Shown piece by piece: positions 17,426 to 25,316 of a DNA stretch of 64,000 nt (positions are counted from its first letter, which is position 1; each line of letters opens with the position of its first letter). The stretch is from Streptomyces hygroscopicus. GTDB taxonomy: Bacteria > Actinomycetota > Actinomycetes > Streptomycetales > Streptomycetaceae. The position numbers were made by a program, and so were the translations under genes. The stretch covers positions 8,122,001 through 8,186,000 of the forward strand of contig CP018627.1 of assembly GCA_002021875.1 (NCBI GenBank), in the 5' to 3' direction. Below the pieces are notes generated by a model that saw nothing but the letters and a program-made list of their open reading frames with translations, was not told the DNA's origin and searched no databases.

Positions 17426-18234
17426 GCGAGCACCTGGAGCGCGAGTACCGGGAGCGCGAAGACCGGGAGCGCGAAGACCGGGAGTGTGAGTACCGGGAGC
17501 GAAGGGCGCTGATCGGCCGCGGTGCCGCGGTGTGGACCCGTACGGCCGGCACCGGGCCGCAGCGGGTGCTCCCGGACGGCTGCACGGATCTGATCTGGAG
17601 CGAGGCGGGACCCGACGGCGAGCTGCTGGTCGCCGGGCCGGACACACGCGCCCGTCTCGCCCCCGGACCGCCCGGCACCCGCGCCGTGGGCCTGCGCTTC
17701 GCCCCGGGTCAGGGCCCCGCCGTGCTCGGCGTACCGGCGCATGAACTCCGCGATCAGCTCGTGCCGTTGGCGGCGCTCTGGCCGGGCGCGGAGGTCCGGC
17801 GGCTGGCCGAGCGGATCGCCGATGTCGAGCGGACGGCCGAAGCCGAGCGGACGGCGGCGCGGCAGGCGGCCCGGGGCCGCCTGCTGGAGGACGCCGCCCT
17901 GGGCCGCCTGCGGACGGCGGAGCCGCCCGATCCGGTGCTCGCCGCGGTCGTCGCCGGGGTCTCGCGCGGGACGGGCGTGGCCGGGATCGCCGCGGCCGTG
18001 GGGCTGGGGGAGCGGCAGTTGCACCGCCGCTCGCTCGCCGCGTTCGGCTACGGCCCCAAGACGCTCGGCCGGGTCCTGCGGCTGAACCGGGCCCTGGACC
18101 TGGCGCGCACCGGCGTCCCCTTCGCGGCGGTCGCGGCCACGGCGGGCTACGCCGACCAGGCGCATCTCGCCCGCGAGGTCAGGACCCTGACCGGCGTCCC
18201 CCTGGGCCGTCTGCTCCAGGGGTCAGGAGGCTAG
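17422..18234 (+). CDS. AraC-family transcriptional regulator
   Basis: 270 aa. An N-terminal sensor-like region (VWTRTAGTGPQRVLPDGCTDLIW) is of the DUF6597 type that often precedes AraC domains. The C-terminal 100 residues form the two helix-turn-helices (GIAAAVGLGERQLHRRSLAAFGYGPKTLGRVLRLNRAL and VAATAGYADQAHLAREVRTLTG). The start TTG 17422 overlaps the previous stop. Residues 6-25 are a run of charged pentapeptides from four 15-bp tandem repeats, so a start after the repeats is possible. The end overlaps the convergent VOC gene by 12 bp. Confidence 0.82.
   Translation: MSEHLEREYREREDREREDRECEYRERRALIGRGAAVWTRTAGTGPQRVLPDGCTDLIWSEAGPDGELLVAGPDTRARLAPGPPGTRAVGLRFAPGQGPAVLGVPAHELRDQLVPLAALWPGAEVRRLAERIADVERTAEAERTAARQAARGRLLEDAALGRLRTAEPPDPVLAAVVAGVSRGTGVAGIAAAVGLGERQLHRRSLAAFGYGPKTLGRVLRLNRALDLARTGVPFAAVAATAGYADQAHLAREVRTLTGVPLGRLLQGSGG
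17437..17496 (+). repeat. Four 15-bp tandem repeats encoding charged pentapeptides
   Basis: Units GAGCGCGAGTACCGG / GAGCGCGAAGACCGG (twice, identical) / GAGTGTGAGTACCGG run head to tail at the 5' end of the AraC gene and encode EREYR, EREDR, EREDR, ECEYR. The in-frame period changes protein length without frameshift, so copy number may vary between strains. Confidence 0.85.
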
Positions 18235-18618
18235 CGGGGCGAAGAGGTCCAGGCTGTTGCCGTCGGGGTCGAGGACCGTCGCGTAGCGCTGGCCCCACGG
18301 CGCGTCCCACGGCTCCTTCTTCCCGCGTACGCCCGCCCCCACGAGGTCCTGGTAGGTCTTGTCCACATCGGCCGGGCTGTCGCAGGCGAAGGCCAGCGCC
18401 ACCTGGTGGGAGCCGCTCGGCGGCGTCCACTCCGGGTCGAAGGAGCGCACCGTCTCGACGGTGTCCCACATCAGCCGCGCCCCGCCGGGCAGGGCGGCCT
18501 CGGCGTGCGGCTGGGCGTCGGCCCCGGCGGGGATGTCGAGGCCGAGGCGGCGGTAGAAGGCGAGGGAGGTGGCCAGGTCGGCGACGACCAGGCCGATGGC
18601 GTTGAATCGTGCTGTCAT
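18223..18618 (-). CDS. VOC-superfamily (glyoxalase/bleomycin-resistance fold) protein
   Basis: 131 aa single VOC module: FNAIGLVVADLATSLAFYRRLGLDIP at the start and YATVLDPDGNSLDLFAP at the end are the paired beta-alpha-beta signatures. Members are dioxygenases, glyoxalases or resistance/binding proteins; metal ligands are not clear enough here to choose. The ATG 18618 start gives a normal-length domain. It converges on and overlaps the AraC gene by 12 bp. Confidence 0.8.
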   Translation of the reverse strand: MTARFNAIGLVVADLATSLAFYRRLGLDIPAGADAQPHAEAALPGGARLMWDTVETVRSFDPEWTPPSGSHQVALAFACDSPADVDKTYQDLVGAGVRGKKEPWDAPWGQRYATVLDPDGNSLDLFAPLAS

Positions 18619-18718
18619 ACGGGCAGCGTAGGCAGCGCGCGGGCGGCCGGTCTTGAACGAATCGGACGTCCTGGCGGGGCGGCCGAGGCGCTGCCTGACG
18701 TTGTGCGGGAGGCGGCCG

Positions 18719-19657
18719 TCAGGGGCAGTGGATGACCTGGCCGGCGTACGACAGATTGCCGCCGAAGCCGAAGAGCAGCACCGGGGCGCCGGAGGCCACC
18801 TCCCCGCGCTCGACCAGCTTGGAGAGGGCGAGCGGAATGCTGGCCGCCGAGGTGTTGCCGGACTCCACCACATCGCGGGCGATCACCGCGTTGACCGCGC
18901 CCAGCTTGTGGGCGACCGGCTCGATGATCCGCAGATTGGCCTGGTGCAGCACGACACCGGCCAGGTCCTCCGGGGAGATCCCGGCCCGTTCGCACACCTG
19001 CCGCGCGATCGGCGGCAGATGGGTGGTGGCCCAGCGGTAGACGGTCTGGCCCTCCTGCGCGAAGCGGGGCGGTGTGCCCTCGATACGGACCGCGCCGCCC
19101 ATCTCCGGGACCGAGCCCCACACCACCGGGCCGACGCCCGGCCGCTCGGCGGCCACCACCACGGCCGCGCCCGCGCCGTCGCCGGTCAGGACGCAGGTGG
19201 AGCGGTCGGTCCAGTCGGTGGCCTCGCTGAACTTGTCCGCGCCGATCACCAGGGCCGCGGTGGCCGCACCGGCCCGGATGGTGTGGTCGGCGGTGGCCAG
19301 GGCGTGGGTGAAACCGGCGCACACCACATTGAGGTCCATGGTGGCGGGGCCGGCCAGCCCGAGCCGGGCGGCGACCCGGGCCGCCATGTTGGGGCTGCGG
19401 TCGATCGCCGTGCAGGTGGCGACGAGCACGAGGTCGATGTCGGAGGGGGCGAGACCGCTGTGGGCCAGCGCCTTGGCGGCGGCTGCCGCGGCCATCTCGT
19501 CGACCGTTTCGTCGGGACGGGCGAGATGCCGGGTGCGGATGCCGACCCGACTGCGGATCCACTCGTCGCTGGTGTCGACCATGGCCGCGAGGTCCTCGTT
19601 GCCGAGCACCTTCGCGGGCTGGTAGTGGCCGAGCGCCAGTACGTGTGAGCCGGTCAT
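18719..19657 (-). CDS. 3-oxoacyl-ACP synthase III family protein (FabH paralogue)
   Basis: 312 aa, thiolase-fold KAS III. The catalytic triad is complete: Cys in LNVVCAGFTHAL, His in VVLHQANLRIIEP, Asn in ESGNTSAASIP. It would condense an acyl-CoA starter with malonyl-ACP. It stands outside any fab operon and has no ACP, KAS II or FabD neighbour, so it is probably a second copy that supplies a special starter unit rather than the housekeeping FabH. ATG 19657 with AAGGGATGA upstream. Confidence 0.86.
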   Translation of the reverse strand: MTGSHVLALGHYQPAKVLGNEDLAAMVDTSDEWIRSRVGIRTRHLARPDETVDEMAAAAAAKALAHSGLAPSDIDLVLVATCTAIDRSPNMAARVAARLGLAGPATMDLNVVCAGFTHALATADHTIRAGAATAALVIGADKFSEATDWTDRSTCVLTGDGAGAAVVVAAERPGVGPVVWGSVPEMGGAVRIEGTPPRFAQEGQTVYRWATTHLPPIARQVCERAGISPEDLAGVVLHQANLRIIEPVAHKLGAVNAVIARDVVESGNTSAASIPLALSKLVERGEVASGAPVLLFGFGGNLSYAGQVIHCP

Positions 19658-19864
19658 CGGTCATCCCTTCGCGCCAGTGCCGACGTATCCGCGCCGTTTG
19701 CGGAGATCTCGACGCACAGTCTGCGGTGTGTCCAGTCTTGAGCGGAGCAGACGTGCCGTGCGCTCGGCCTACTCACCAATCTTGGGCGCCGAGATCTGGA
19801 GTTTTCGACCTTTCCCCGGCGGGGGGTGATCGGCGGTGGCGGAAGGGGATGACCTGACCGTGAC

Positions 19865-20524
19865 TCAGGAAAGCCGGCCGTCGTAGTCCGGGAGCTTGAA
19901 GGACTTCTCGGCGTGGCCGCCGCTGATGTCGGTGGGGCTGTTGCCGATGTTGGCGATGATCGTGTAGCCGTTCTTCTCGATCTCCGCCCGCTTGGCGGTC
20001 TTGTAGTCGGCCACGTTCTGGAAGAGATCCGGCAGGTGGCGTACGTACAGACCGGCGACCGAATAGCCGACCTTCTCCAGGTTGTACTCGGTCGGCCAGG
20101 AGATGATGCCGGGCCGCGCGGTGACGAAGAAGATGGCCACGCCCCGGTCGTGCGCGTACTGCGAGAGCTTCAGGACCGGCTCGACGGGGGGCTGGGGGAA
20201 GGTGAAGCCGAAGTCCGTCTCCAGCGAGGTGTTGTCGATGTCCAGGACGATGGCCTGCTTCTCGCCCGAGGGGTTGGCGGTGCGCTCCTCGATGTAGGGG
20301 CGGGCCTGCTCGTCGATGATGGCGCGAACATCGCGCTGCCAGGTCTCGTAGTCGACGTCCTCGGCGGCGGTGGCGCTCGACGGCGCCGCCGTGGCCGCCG
20401 TGGCCGCCGTGGTGCCGGGCGTGGCGGCGGTCGCCGTGGTGGCCGTTCCGCCGACGCCGATGGCGAGGGCGACGACCACCGTCGTCATGCCGAGCCGCCG
20501 CGATCGCACGCGTCCTGCTGTCAT
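19865..20524 (-). CDS. Secreted HAD-superfamily acid phosphatase (class B-like)
   Basis: 219 aa. A basic start (MTAGRVRSRRLGM) and hydrophobic run ending in ATTATAATP indicate a secretion signal, followed by an Ala/Thr-rich linker. The HAD motif I nucleophile is in AIVLDIDNTSLETDFGF, motif II in IFFVTARPG, and a late GNSPTDISGGHAEKSFKLPDYDGRLS end block is typical of the HAD IIIB acid phosphatase family. It would release phosphate outside the cell. It is divergent from the STAS gene. Confidence 0.85.
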   Translation of the reverse strand: MTAGRVRSRRLGMTTVVVALAIGVGGTATTATAATPGTTAATAATAAPSSATAAEDVDYETWQRDVRAIIDEQARPYIEERTANPSGEKQAIVLDIDNTSLETDFGFTFPQPPVEPVLKLSQYAHDRGVAIFFVTARPGIISWPTEYNLEKVGYSVAGLYVRHLPDLFQNVADYKTAKRAEIEKNGYTIIANIGNSPTDISGGHAEKSFKLPDYDGRLS

Positions 20525-20789
20525 CGGTCACATCCTTCACTTCGAGGCGATTGCCGGATGGCATGCTCACGGCTCCCGGTGGACTTGAGAAGACCTCTGC
20601 TTTACCGATGAGTAACAGTTCGCGGCCCAGGGGCCTTAATAGGCCAACGACACGTGCCGCGCCGTTCGTTGACTGGTCAGCCGGTAGATGGGTATGTCAT
20701 CTACTGAAGGGCCGGCCTGGACCCCGGCGATGACCGGCGTGGCCGTGGGCTCCGGTGTCGCGCGCCTCCACCAGGTCAAGGAGGCTTGC

Positions 20790-21182
20790 ATGTTCGATGA
20801 TCGGCCCGCCTTCGGCGTCCGAGTCCATGCACTCGGCGGCGTCACCGTCGCCGAGATCGCGGGAGAGTTGGACATCTTCGCCGCGGGGCGGATCGTGGCT
20901 CGGCTCGATTCCCTCATCCAGGCACGGTGTCCGGATCTGGTCCTGGACCTACGGCCGGTCACCTTCCTGGACTGTGCCGGATTGTCGTTACTGTGCCGAT
21001 TGCGCAATCGCGTGCTGGAGCGGGACGGGCGGCTGCGGCTCGTCATCGACGAACCGCGGTTTGTGCGGCTGCTGCGCATGGTCCGGCTGGACGACGCGTT
21101 CGAGGTACTGGAGGATCTGACTCCGGCGATCGCGGGGGTGGCGGGTCCGGTGGCCGGAGGGGGTGGTGATGCCTTCGCCTAG
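20790..21182 (+). CDS. STAS-domain anti-sigma factor antagonist
   Basis: 130 aa SpoIIAA/RsbV-like protein: VTVAEIAGELDIFAAGRIVARLD, then VLDLRPVTFLDCAGLSLLCRLRNRV with the Cys-Ala variant of the usual D-S-[ST]-G phosphosite (the phospho-Ser position reads C-A-G here). It would bind an RsbW-type kinase to free a sigma factor. ATG 20790 has AAGGAGG at ideal spacing. A second STAS gene follows after 204 bp. Loss of the phosphorylatable residue would make it constitutively active or differently regulated. Confidence 0.85.
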   Translation: MFDDRPAFGVRVHALGGVTVAEIAGELDIFAAGRIVARLDSLIQARCPDLVLDLRPVTFLDCAGLSLLCRLRNRVLERDGRLRLVIDEPRFVRLLRMVRLDDAFEVLEDLTPAIAGVAGPVAGGGGDAFA

Positions 21183-21410
21183 GTTGTATCTGACCAAGTG
21201 TCAATAGTAAGAACCGAAATTCACCCGAACGAGCGGTATTCACCGGCGGAATGCTGCGTCCCTACCTCTGTAACCGGCGGTCACCCCTTTACGCTCGCGA
21301 GACGTCGCCCAAGGACCCGGCGGATTCGCACCCGATGCCCGACCCTGCCCGCTTCCGGGACCCTGACGAAGGTGAGAGGGGGCAGTGTGCCGTTCCGAGG
21401 GGATATCGCG

Positions 21411-21986
21411 ATGACGCAGCAAGGCGCTCCCCGTGATGCGCCGGTGCCGCTGGAGCGCGGTGCCCAGAACGCCGCGCAGGGGCCCGCGAGCGGGGATCCG
21501 GCCGCATGGGGGCCCTCCGGCCGGGATCCGGCCGCGTGGGCGTCCTCCGACGGGGATTCCGCCGCTCAGGACGATCCGGCCGCTCGGGATGATTCTGCCG
21601 CTCAGGGCGATCCGGCCGCTCAGGACGGCGCCGCCGGGGACGTCACCGCTCCCCGCGCCCGTACGCGCCGGGTCGGCGGGTACACCGTGGTGGAGCTCCA
21701 CGGGGAGATCGACATCGCCGGGGTGGAAAGTGTCGGACCGGCACTGGACGCGGCCACGACCGGGGACAAGCCCGCGGTGATCGTGGACTTACGCCCGGCC
21801 GCCTTCTTCGACTGCTCGGGCCTGGGACTGCTGTGCCGGGCCCATCGACGTGTCATGGAGCGGGGCGGGCGGCTGCGGCTGGTCTGCGACAACGCGTTGA
21901 TCCTGCGCACCCTGCGGGCGGGGCGGATGCTGGATGTGCTCCACCCGGTCGCCACGCTGGACGAGGCGCTGCGCGAGGAGGAGTAG
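21411..21986 (+). CDS. STAS-domain anti-sigma factor antagonist with repetitive N-terminal linker
   Basis: 191 aa. The first 75 residues are low-complexity, built from degenerate DPAAQD/DPAARD/DSAAQG units, followed by a STAS domain (YTVVELHGEIDIAGVESVGPAL, VDLRPAAFFDCSGLGLLCRAHRRV). Unlike the upstream STAS protein, the site reads D-C-S-G, which keeps a Ser at the phosphorylation position. The ATG 21411 start has CGAGGGG upstream; GTG 21387 with GAGAGGGG is also possible. The two STAS proteins are about 50% alike over the domain, suggesting a local duplication. Confidence 0.83.
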   Translation: MTQQGAPRDAPVPLERGAQNAAQGPASGDPAAWGPSGRDPAAWASSDGDSAAQDDPAARDDSAAQGDPAAQDGAAGDVTAPRARTRRVGGYTVVELHGEIDIAGVESVGPALDAATTGDKPAVIVDLRPAAFFDCSGLGLLCRAHRRVMERGGRLRLVCDNALILRTLRAGRMLDVLHPVATLDEALREEE

Positions 21987-22018
21987 GGCGCCCTCGCACG
22001 GCCGGGTGGCGGCCGGAC

Positions 22019-22231
22019 TCAGGTACGGCGGTCCTGGGGAGGTGTGACCTGTTGGCCCCGGTGCTGCCGCCGGCGGCCCCAGGTGCGATGGTGCGGCCGT
22101 CCGCCGGCCGGGGAATCGTCGTGGCTCTCGGCGGACATGCGGTTGCCGTTCTGGACATTGGTCCGGTGGATCAGCAGCGCGCCCACCCCGATCAGCGCGA
22201 GGATGACAACCACGGTGATCAGGGTCTCCAT
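22019..22231 (-). CDS. Small single-pass membrane protein
   Basis: 70 aa. METLITVVVILALIGVGALLI is one transmembrane helix at the very N-terminus, followed by a polar, His/Arg/Gln-rich cytoplasmic tail. GGGAG lies seven bases before the ATG. No recognised family; similar tiny proteins with one helix and a basic tail are frequent in streptomycetes. The ORF is open further upstream but without coding character. Confidence 0.55.
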   Translation of the reverse strand: METLITVVVILALIGVGALLIHRTNVQNGNRMSAESHDDSPAGGRPHHRTWGRRRQHRGQQVTPPQDRRT

Positions 22232-22387
22232 GGTGCTCACTCCCTGGGGCCGGGCCCCAGCTGGAGGGAATCCGGCCGGTTTGTGCGAAATGCTCCTGGT
22301 GTCTATACGGTACCTCCGGCCGGAGGCGGCGTCGCTTCCCGTGCGGCTACGTCCCGGTGCGCGCGGTGGATGGAGCCGCATACGCCG

Positions 22388-22426
22388 ACCGCCCGCACCC
22401 GGCGTCGGGAACCGGGTGCGGGCGGT
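22388..22426 (-). terminator. Terminator downstream of snapalysin
   Basis: Perfect 15-bp stem ACCGCCCGCACCCGG / CCGGGTGCGGGCGGT with a 9-base loop, 46 bp after the snpA stop on its strand. Confidence 0.85.
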
Positions 22427-22471
22427 CAGGCCCTGATCCAGGGGATCAGTGGCTTGGCGGTTTCAGCGGGC

Positions 22472-23137
22472 TCAGTGAGCCTTGGCCAGCTGCTTCTCGA
22501 GCTTGGCCAGGCCATTGGCCCAGAGCTGGTTGACGCGGCTGATCTCGGCCTGGTCGGGCTGCGAGTTGGTGCAGGACGTGCCGGGGCCGCCACCGGACAT
22601 CAGCTCGCTGCACGGGCCCTCGTAGTGGTCCGGCAGACCCAGCACGTGGCCGGTCTCGTGCGCGGTGACCCGGGTCGAGTCGTACTCCTGGTTCTGGGCG
22701 TAGTCCAGGAAGACATAGCCGCTGCCGTGGCCGTCGGTGCTCGCGTACGAGCCCCGGGGGTCGTTGCCCTCGCGGTAGGTGAAGTCCGCGTTGCTGCCCG
22801 CCTGCAGCTTCACGTTGCTCACCGACGAGTTCCAGATCTGGGCGGAGCGGGAGATCTGCGACTGGAAGGTCGGGGCCTGGCTCGCGTCGTAGGTCACGGT
22901 GACGGCCGCCGCTCCGCGGGGCGCCTTGGCCTGCTTGGCCAGCGCCGACTTCATGACGGCCTTGATGAAGGCGTCGGTGTCGGCCTTCTCCTCGCCGCTC
23001 GCCGTGTAACCGGCGGCCGCGGCGCTGCGCTGGGTCGTGGAGTGGTCGGGCGTGGCCGCGGAGGCGGGCACGGCGGACAGTGCGGCCGCCAGGCCGAGGC
23101 CGAGGGTCGCGGACAGCGCGAGCTTGGGGAGTGACAT
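22472..23137 (-). CDS. snpA: Snapalysin, secreted small neutral metalloprotease (M7)
   Basis: 221 aa precursor. A signal peptide ([20 protein letters not shown]...ASA) and a propeptide of about 60 aa precede the mature enzyme. The zinc site is [12 protein letters not shown], the M7 form of HExxHxxGxxH/D, followed by [10 protein letters not shown], the Met-turn. The two Cys around this loop form the family disulfide. It degrades milk and other proteins outside the cell, preferring Tyr/Phe at P1'. Transcription diverges from a LysR gene, the known SnpA/SnpR arrangement. Confidence 0.94.
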   Translation of the reverse strand: MSLPKLALSATLGLGLAAALSAVPASAATPDHSTTQRSAAAAGYTASGEEKADTDAFIKAVMKSALAKQAKAPRGAAAVTVTYDASQAPTFQSQISRSAQIWNSSVSNVKLQAGSNADFTYREGNDPRGSYASTDGHGSGYVFLDYAQNQEYDSTRVTAHETGHVLGLPDHYEGPCSELMSGGGPGTSCTNSQPDQAEISRVNQLWANGLAKLEKQLAKAH

Positions 23138-23253
23138 GTGGGGGGCTCCTCATCGTCCTCGGGCCCCGGTCGCCGTGTGGGGTGGCGGCCGGGGCCGTGG
23201 GATGAACTCTTGGCTGACGCCGAGTCTTGAGGAGATCGAGCCGTACGCGGAGA

Positions 23254-23268
23254 TATCAACTGGTGATA
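23254..23268. promoter_or_regulatory. LysR-type operator candidate between snpA and snpR
   Basis: TATCAACTGGTGATA is a perfect TATCA-N5-TGATA inverted repeat, 117 bp upstream of the snpA start in the divergent region. LysR regulators bind AT-flanked dyads of this kind, and SnpR activates snpA, so this is the best visible binding site. Confidence 0.6.
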
Positions 23269-23429
23269 GCACAAAGGCATATCCCCCGCCGGGCTCTCAA
23301 GCCCGTTGCGGGGATGGCGGTTTGACGTCCCGTTGACCGGTGTTTGACCACCGATTGATCGATTCCGGTATGGGTTGGAGTGGTTTCAGAGTCTGGTGTG
23401 ACCGACAAGGGCGCAGATATGCTCCCGCC

Positions 23430-24635
23430 GTGGAGCTCGAGGTGAGGCACCTCCGTGCACTGTGCGCCATCGCCGACACCGGCAGCCTACGGAAGGCGGC
23501 GCGCCAACTGGGCATGACCCAGCCATCCTTGACGACCCAGCTCCGGCGCATCGAGAACACCATCGGCGGCCGGCTGTTCTCGCGGGAGGTCACCGGCAGT
23601 CGGCCGACCCCGCTGGGGCGGTCCGTGCTGTGCCGCGCCCGGCCGATCGTGGCCGAGATGAACGCCTTGGTCAGCGAGGTCCGGCTGGAGGCGGGGCAGA
23701 CCGCCGACGCCCGGTTGCGCATCGGCAGCACGGGCAGCCGGGCCGTGGTCGGCTGGCTGCGCAGGCTGCGCGACCGCTATCCCGACGCGGACACCACCAT
23801 CCATATCGACGTCTCCGCCAACGCGCTGCTGCAGATGGTCGCCGCCAACCAACTGGACGTCGCCTTCGTGCACGAGGTCGAGGGCGCGCCGCTGCGGGTG
23901 CCCGAGGGCGTGGAGCGCCGGATGCTCGTGGAGCGGGAGCCGCAGTTCGTGGCGCTGGCCGAAACCCATCCGGCCGCCGCGCGGCCCGCGGTGCGGCTCG
24001 CCGACCTCGCCGCCGACCAGTGGATGGTGGACCCCAGCGTGGACGGCGAGGGGCCCGGGCTGCGCCGGGTCCTGGCCGCCGCGGGGCTCAATCCGAGGGT
24101 GGTGTACGGGGACTATCTGACCGCCGCCGACCTGGTCGCCTCGGGCGAGGTGGTCACCCCCTGCCAGCCCACCGCGCGGTCCCGTCAGGGCGTGGCCGTG
24201 CGCCCGCTGCACGGGGATCCGCTGACGGTCCGGCTTTTCCTGGCCTCCCGGGCGGCCCCGGCGGCCCGCGCCTTGTCCCCCGGACCTGACCTGGACACGG
24301 CGCTCCCCGCCCGCGCCTTGCCCCCCGGACCCGACCTGGACACGGCGCTCCCCGCCCGCACCGGGGCCGCCGGATCTGCGCCGGACACGGCGCTCCCGAC
24401 CGAGACCGCGACCGAGGCCACCGGACCCGATCCGGACACCGTGCCCGGCGCCCCGCTCGACGTCGACGCCCTCTTCGGCGACCTGGCGGACGCGTACTTC
24501 GAGATCGCCTGGGCGAGTTCCGCGTACCGCCAGTGGCTGGTCCGCAACGAGAGCCCGCTGCTGCGCTCCCATGAGCCCCGGGCCCGTGACGCGCTCGACA
24601 TCCTGGGGCTCGCCGGGCCCGCCGAGGTCTCGTAG
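23430..24635 (+). CDS. snpR: LysR-family activator of snapalysin
   Basis: 401 aa. The N-terminal winged HTH (ELEVRHLRALCAIADTGSLRKAARQLGMTQPSLTTQ in layout) is the SnpR/MprR type. The effector domain covers about 90-280 and resumes near the C-terminus. GTG 23430 is chosen because VELEVRHLRAL is the family start; upstream codons read as leader. Unusual feature: residues about 281-340 hold two near-identical 15-residue repeats (PGPDLDTALPAR type) plus a decayed third, making this protein longer than the usual LysR length of about 300. Confidence 0.9.
   Translation: MELEVRHLRALCAIADTGSLRKAARQLGMTQPSLTTQLRRIENTIGGRLFSREVTGSRPTPLGRSVLCRARPIVAEMNALVSEVRLEAGQTADARLRIGSTGSRAVVGWLRRLRDRYPDADTTIHIDVSANALLQMVAANQLDVAFVHEVEGAPLRVPEGVERRMLVEREPQFVALAETHPAAARPAVRLADLAADQWMVDPSVDGEGPGLRRVLAAAGLNPRVVYGDYLTAADLVASGEVVTPCQPTARSRQGVAVRPLHGDPLTVRLFLASRAAPAARALSPGPDLDTALPARALPPGPDLDTALPARTGAAGSAPDTALPTETATEATGPDPDTVPGAPLDVDALFGDLADAYFEIAWASSAYRQWLVRNESPLLRSHEPRARDALDILGLAGPAEVS
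24270..24359 (+). repeat. 45-bp tandem duplication inside snpR
   Basis: Two head-to-tail 45-bp copies (24270-24314, 24315-24359) differ at two or three bases and encode ALSPGPDLDTALPAR / ALPPGPDLDTALPAR. A third, more diverged unit follows (APDTALPTE). The unit length keeps frame. Confidence 0.9.
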
Positions 24636-24741
24636 CGCCCCTTCGGAGTGGCGGGTGGCCGCGGACGATGAGTTTCGCTCCGCCGGGCGGTCCAAGCACC
24701 CGGGACCGCACCGGACCGCATGCCATCCGAGGAGCGAGCAG

Positions 24742-25251
24742 ATGATCACGGAGCACGATCCGCAGACCGCGCTGGACACCCGTTTCAGCAGCCCGGACGC
24801 CACCGCCACCGGCTGGCCGGAGGGGCGTGAGGGGCTGGCGGCGGCGGAGCTGTACTGGCTGTCCACCGTCCGCCGGGACGGCCGCCCCCATGTCACCCCG
24901 CTCATCGCCGTCTGGTTCGACGGGGCGCTCTGCTTCTGCACCGGCCCCGAGGAACAGAAGGCCCGGAACCTCGCGCACAATCCGCGCTGCGTCCTCACCA
25001 CGGGTGCGGGTGTGCTGCACGAGGGATTGGACCTGGTGGTCGAGGGCGAGGCCGAGCGGGTGCGGGACGACGCCACGCTCGAGCGGATCGCCGCGGCGTA
25101 CGTGGCGAAGTACGGCGCGGAGTGGACCTTCCAGGTGCGCGACGGAGCCTTCCACCACGACGGCCATGAGGCCCTGGTCCACCGGGTCGCCCCGGCCACG
25201 GCGTTCGGCTTCCGCAAGGGCGCGTACGGGCAGACGCGCTGGCGCTTCTGA
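24742..25251 (+). CDS. PPOX-class flavin/F420-dependent enzyme
   Basis: 169 aa split-barrel protein of the pyridoxamine-phosphate-oxidase-like fold. ELYWLSTVRRDGRPHVTPLIAVWFDGALCFCTG is the first barrel, and EQKARNLAHNPRCVLTTG the cofactor-binding loop. It ends with FGFRKGAYGQTRWRF, a common C-terminal block in actinobacterial members. Many such proteins use F420 or FMN; the exact cofactor and substrate cannot be told here. ATG 24742 with AGGAG upstream. Confidence 0.83.
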   Translation: MITEHDPQTALDTRFSSPDATATGWPEGREGLAAAELYWLSTVRRDGRPHVTPLIAVWFDGALCFCTGPEEQKARNLAHNPRCVLTTGAGVLHEGLDLVVEGEAERVRDDATLERIAAAYVAKYGAEWTFQVRDGAFHHDGHEALVHRVAPATAFGFRKGAYGQTRWRF

Positions 25252-25316
25252 CGCGGGCCGACCGCCCCCATACCGTCCTGGGCTCGCCCTGGGGCGGCCC
25301 CGCGCCCCCCGGCCGC

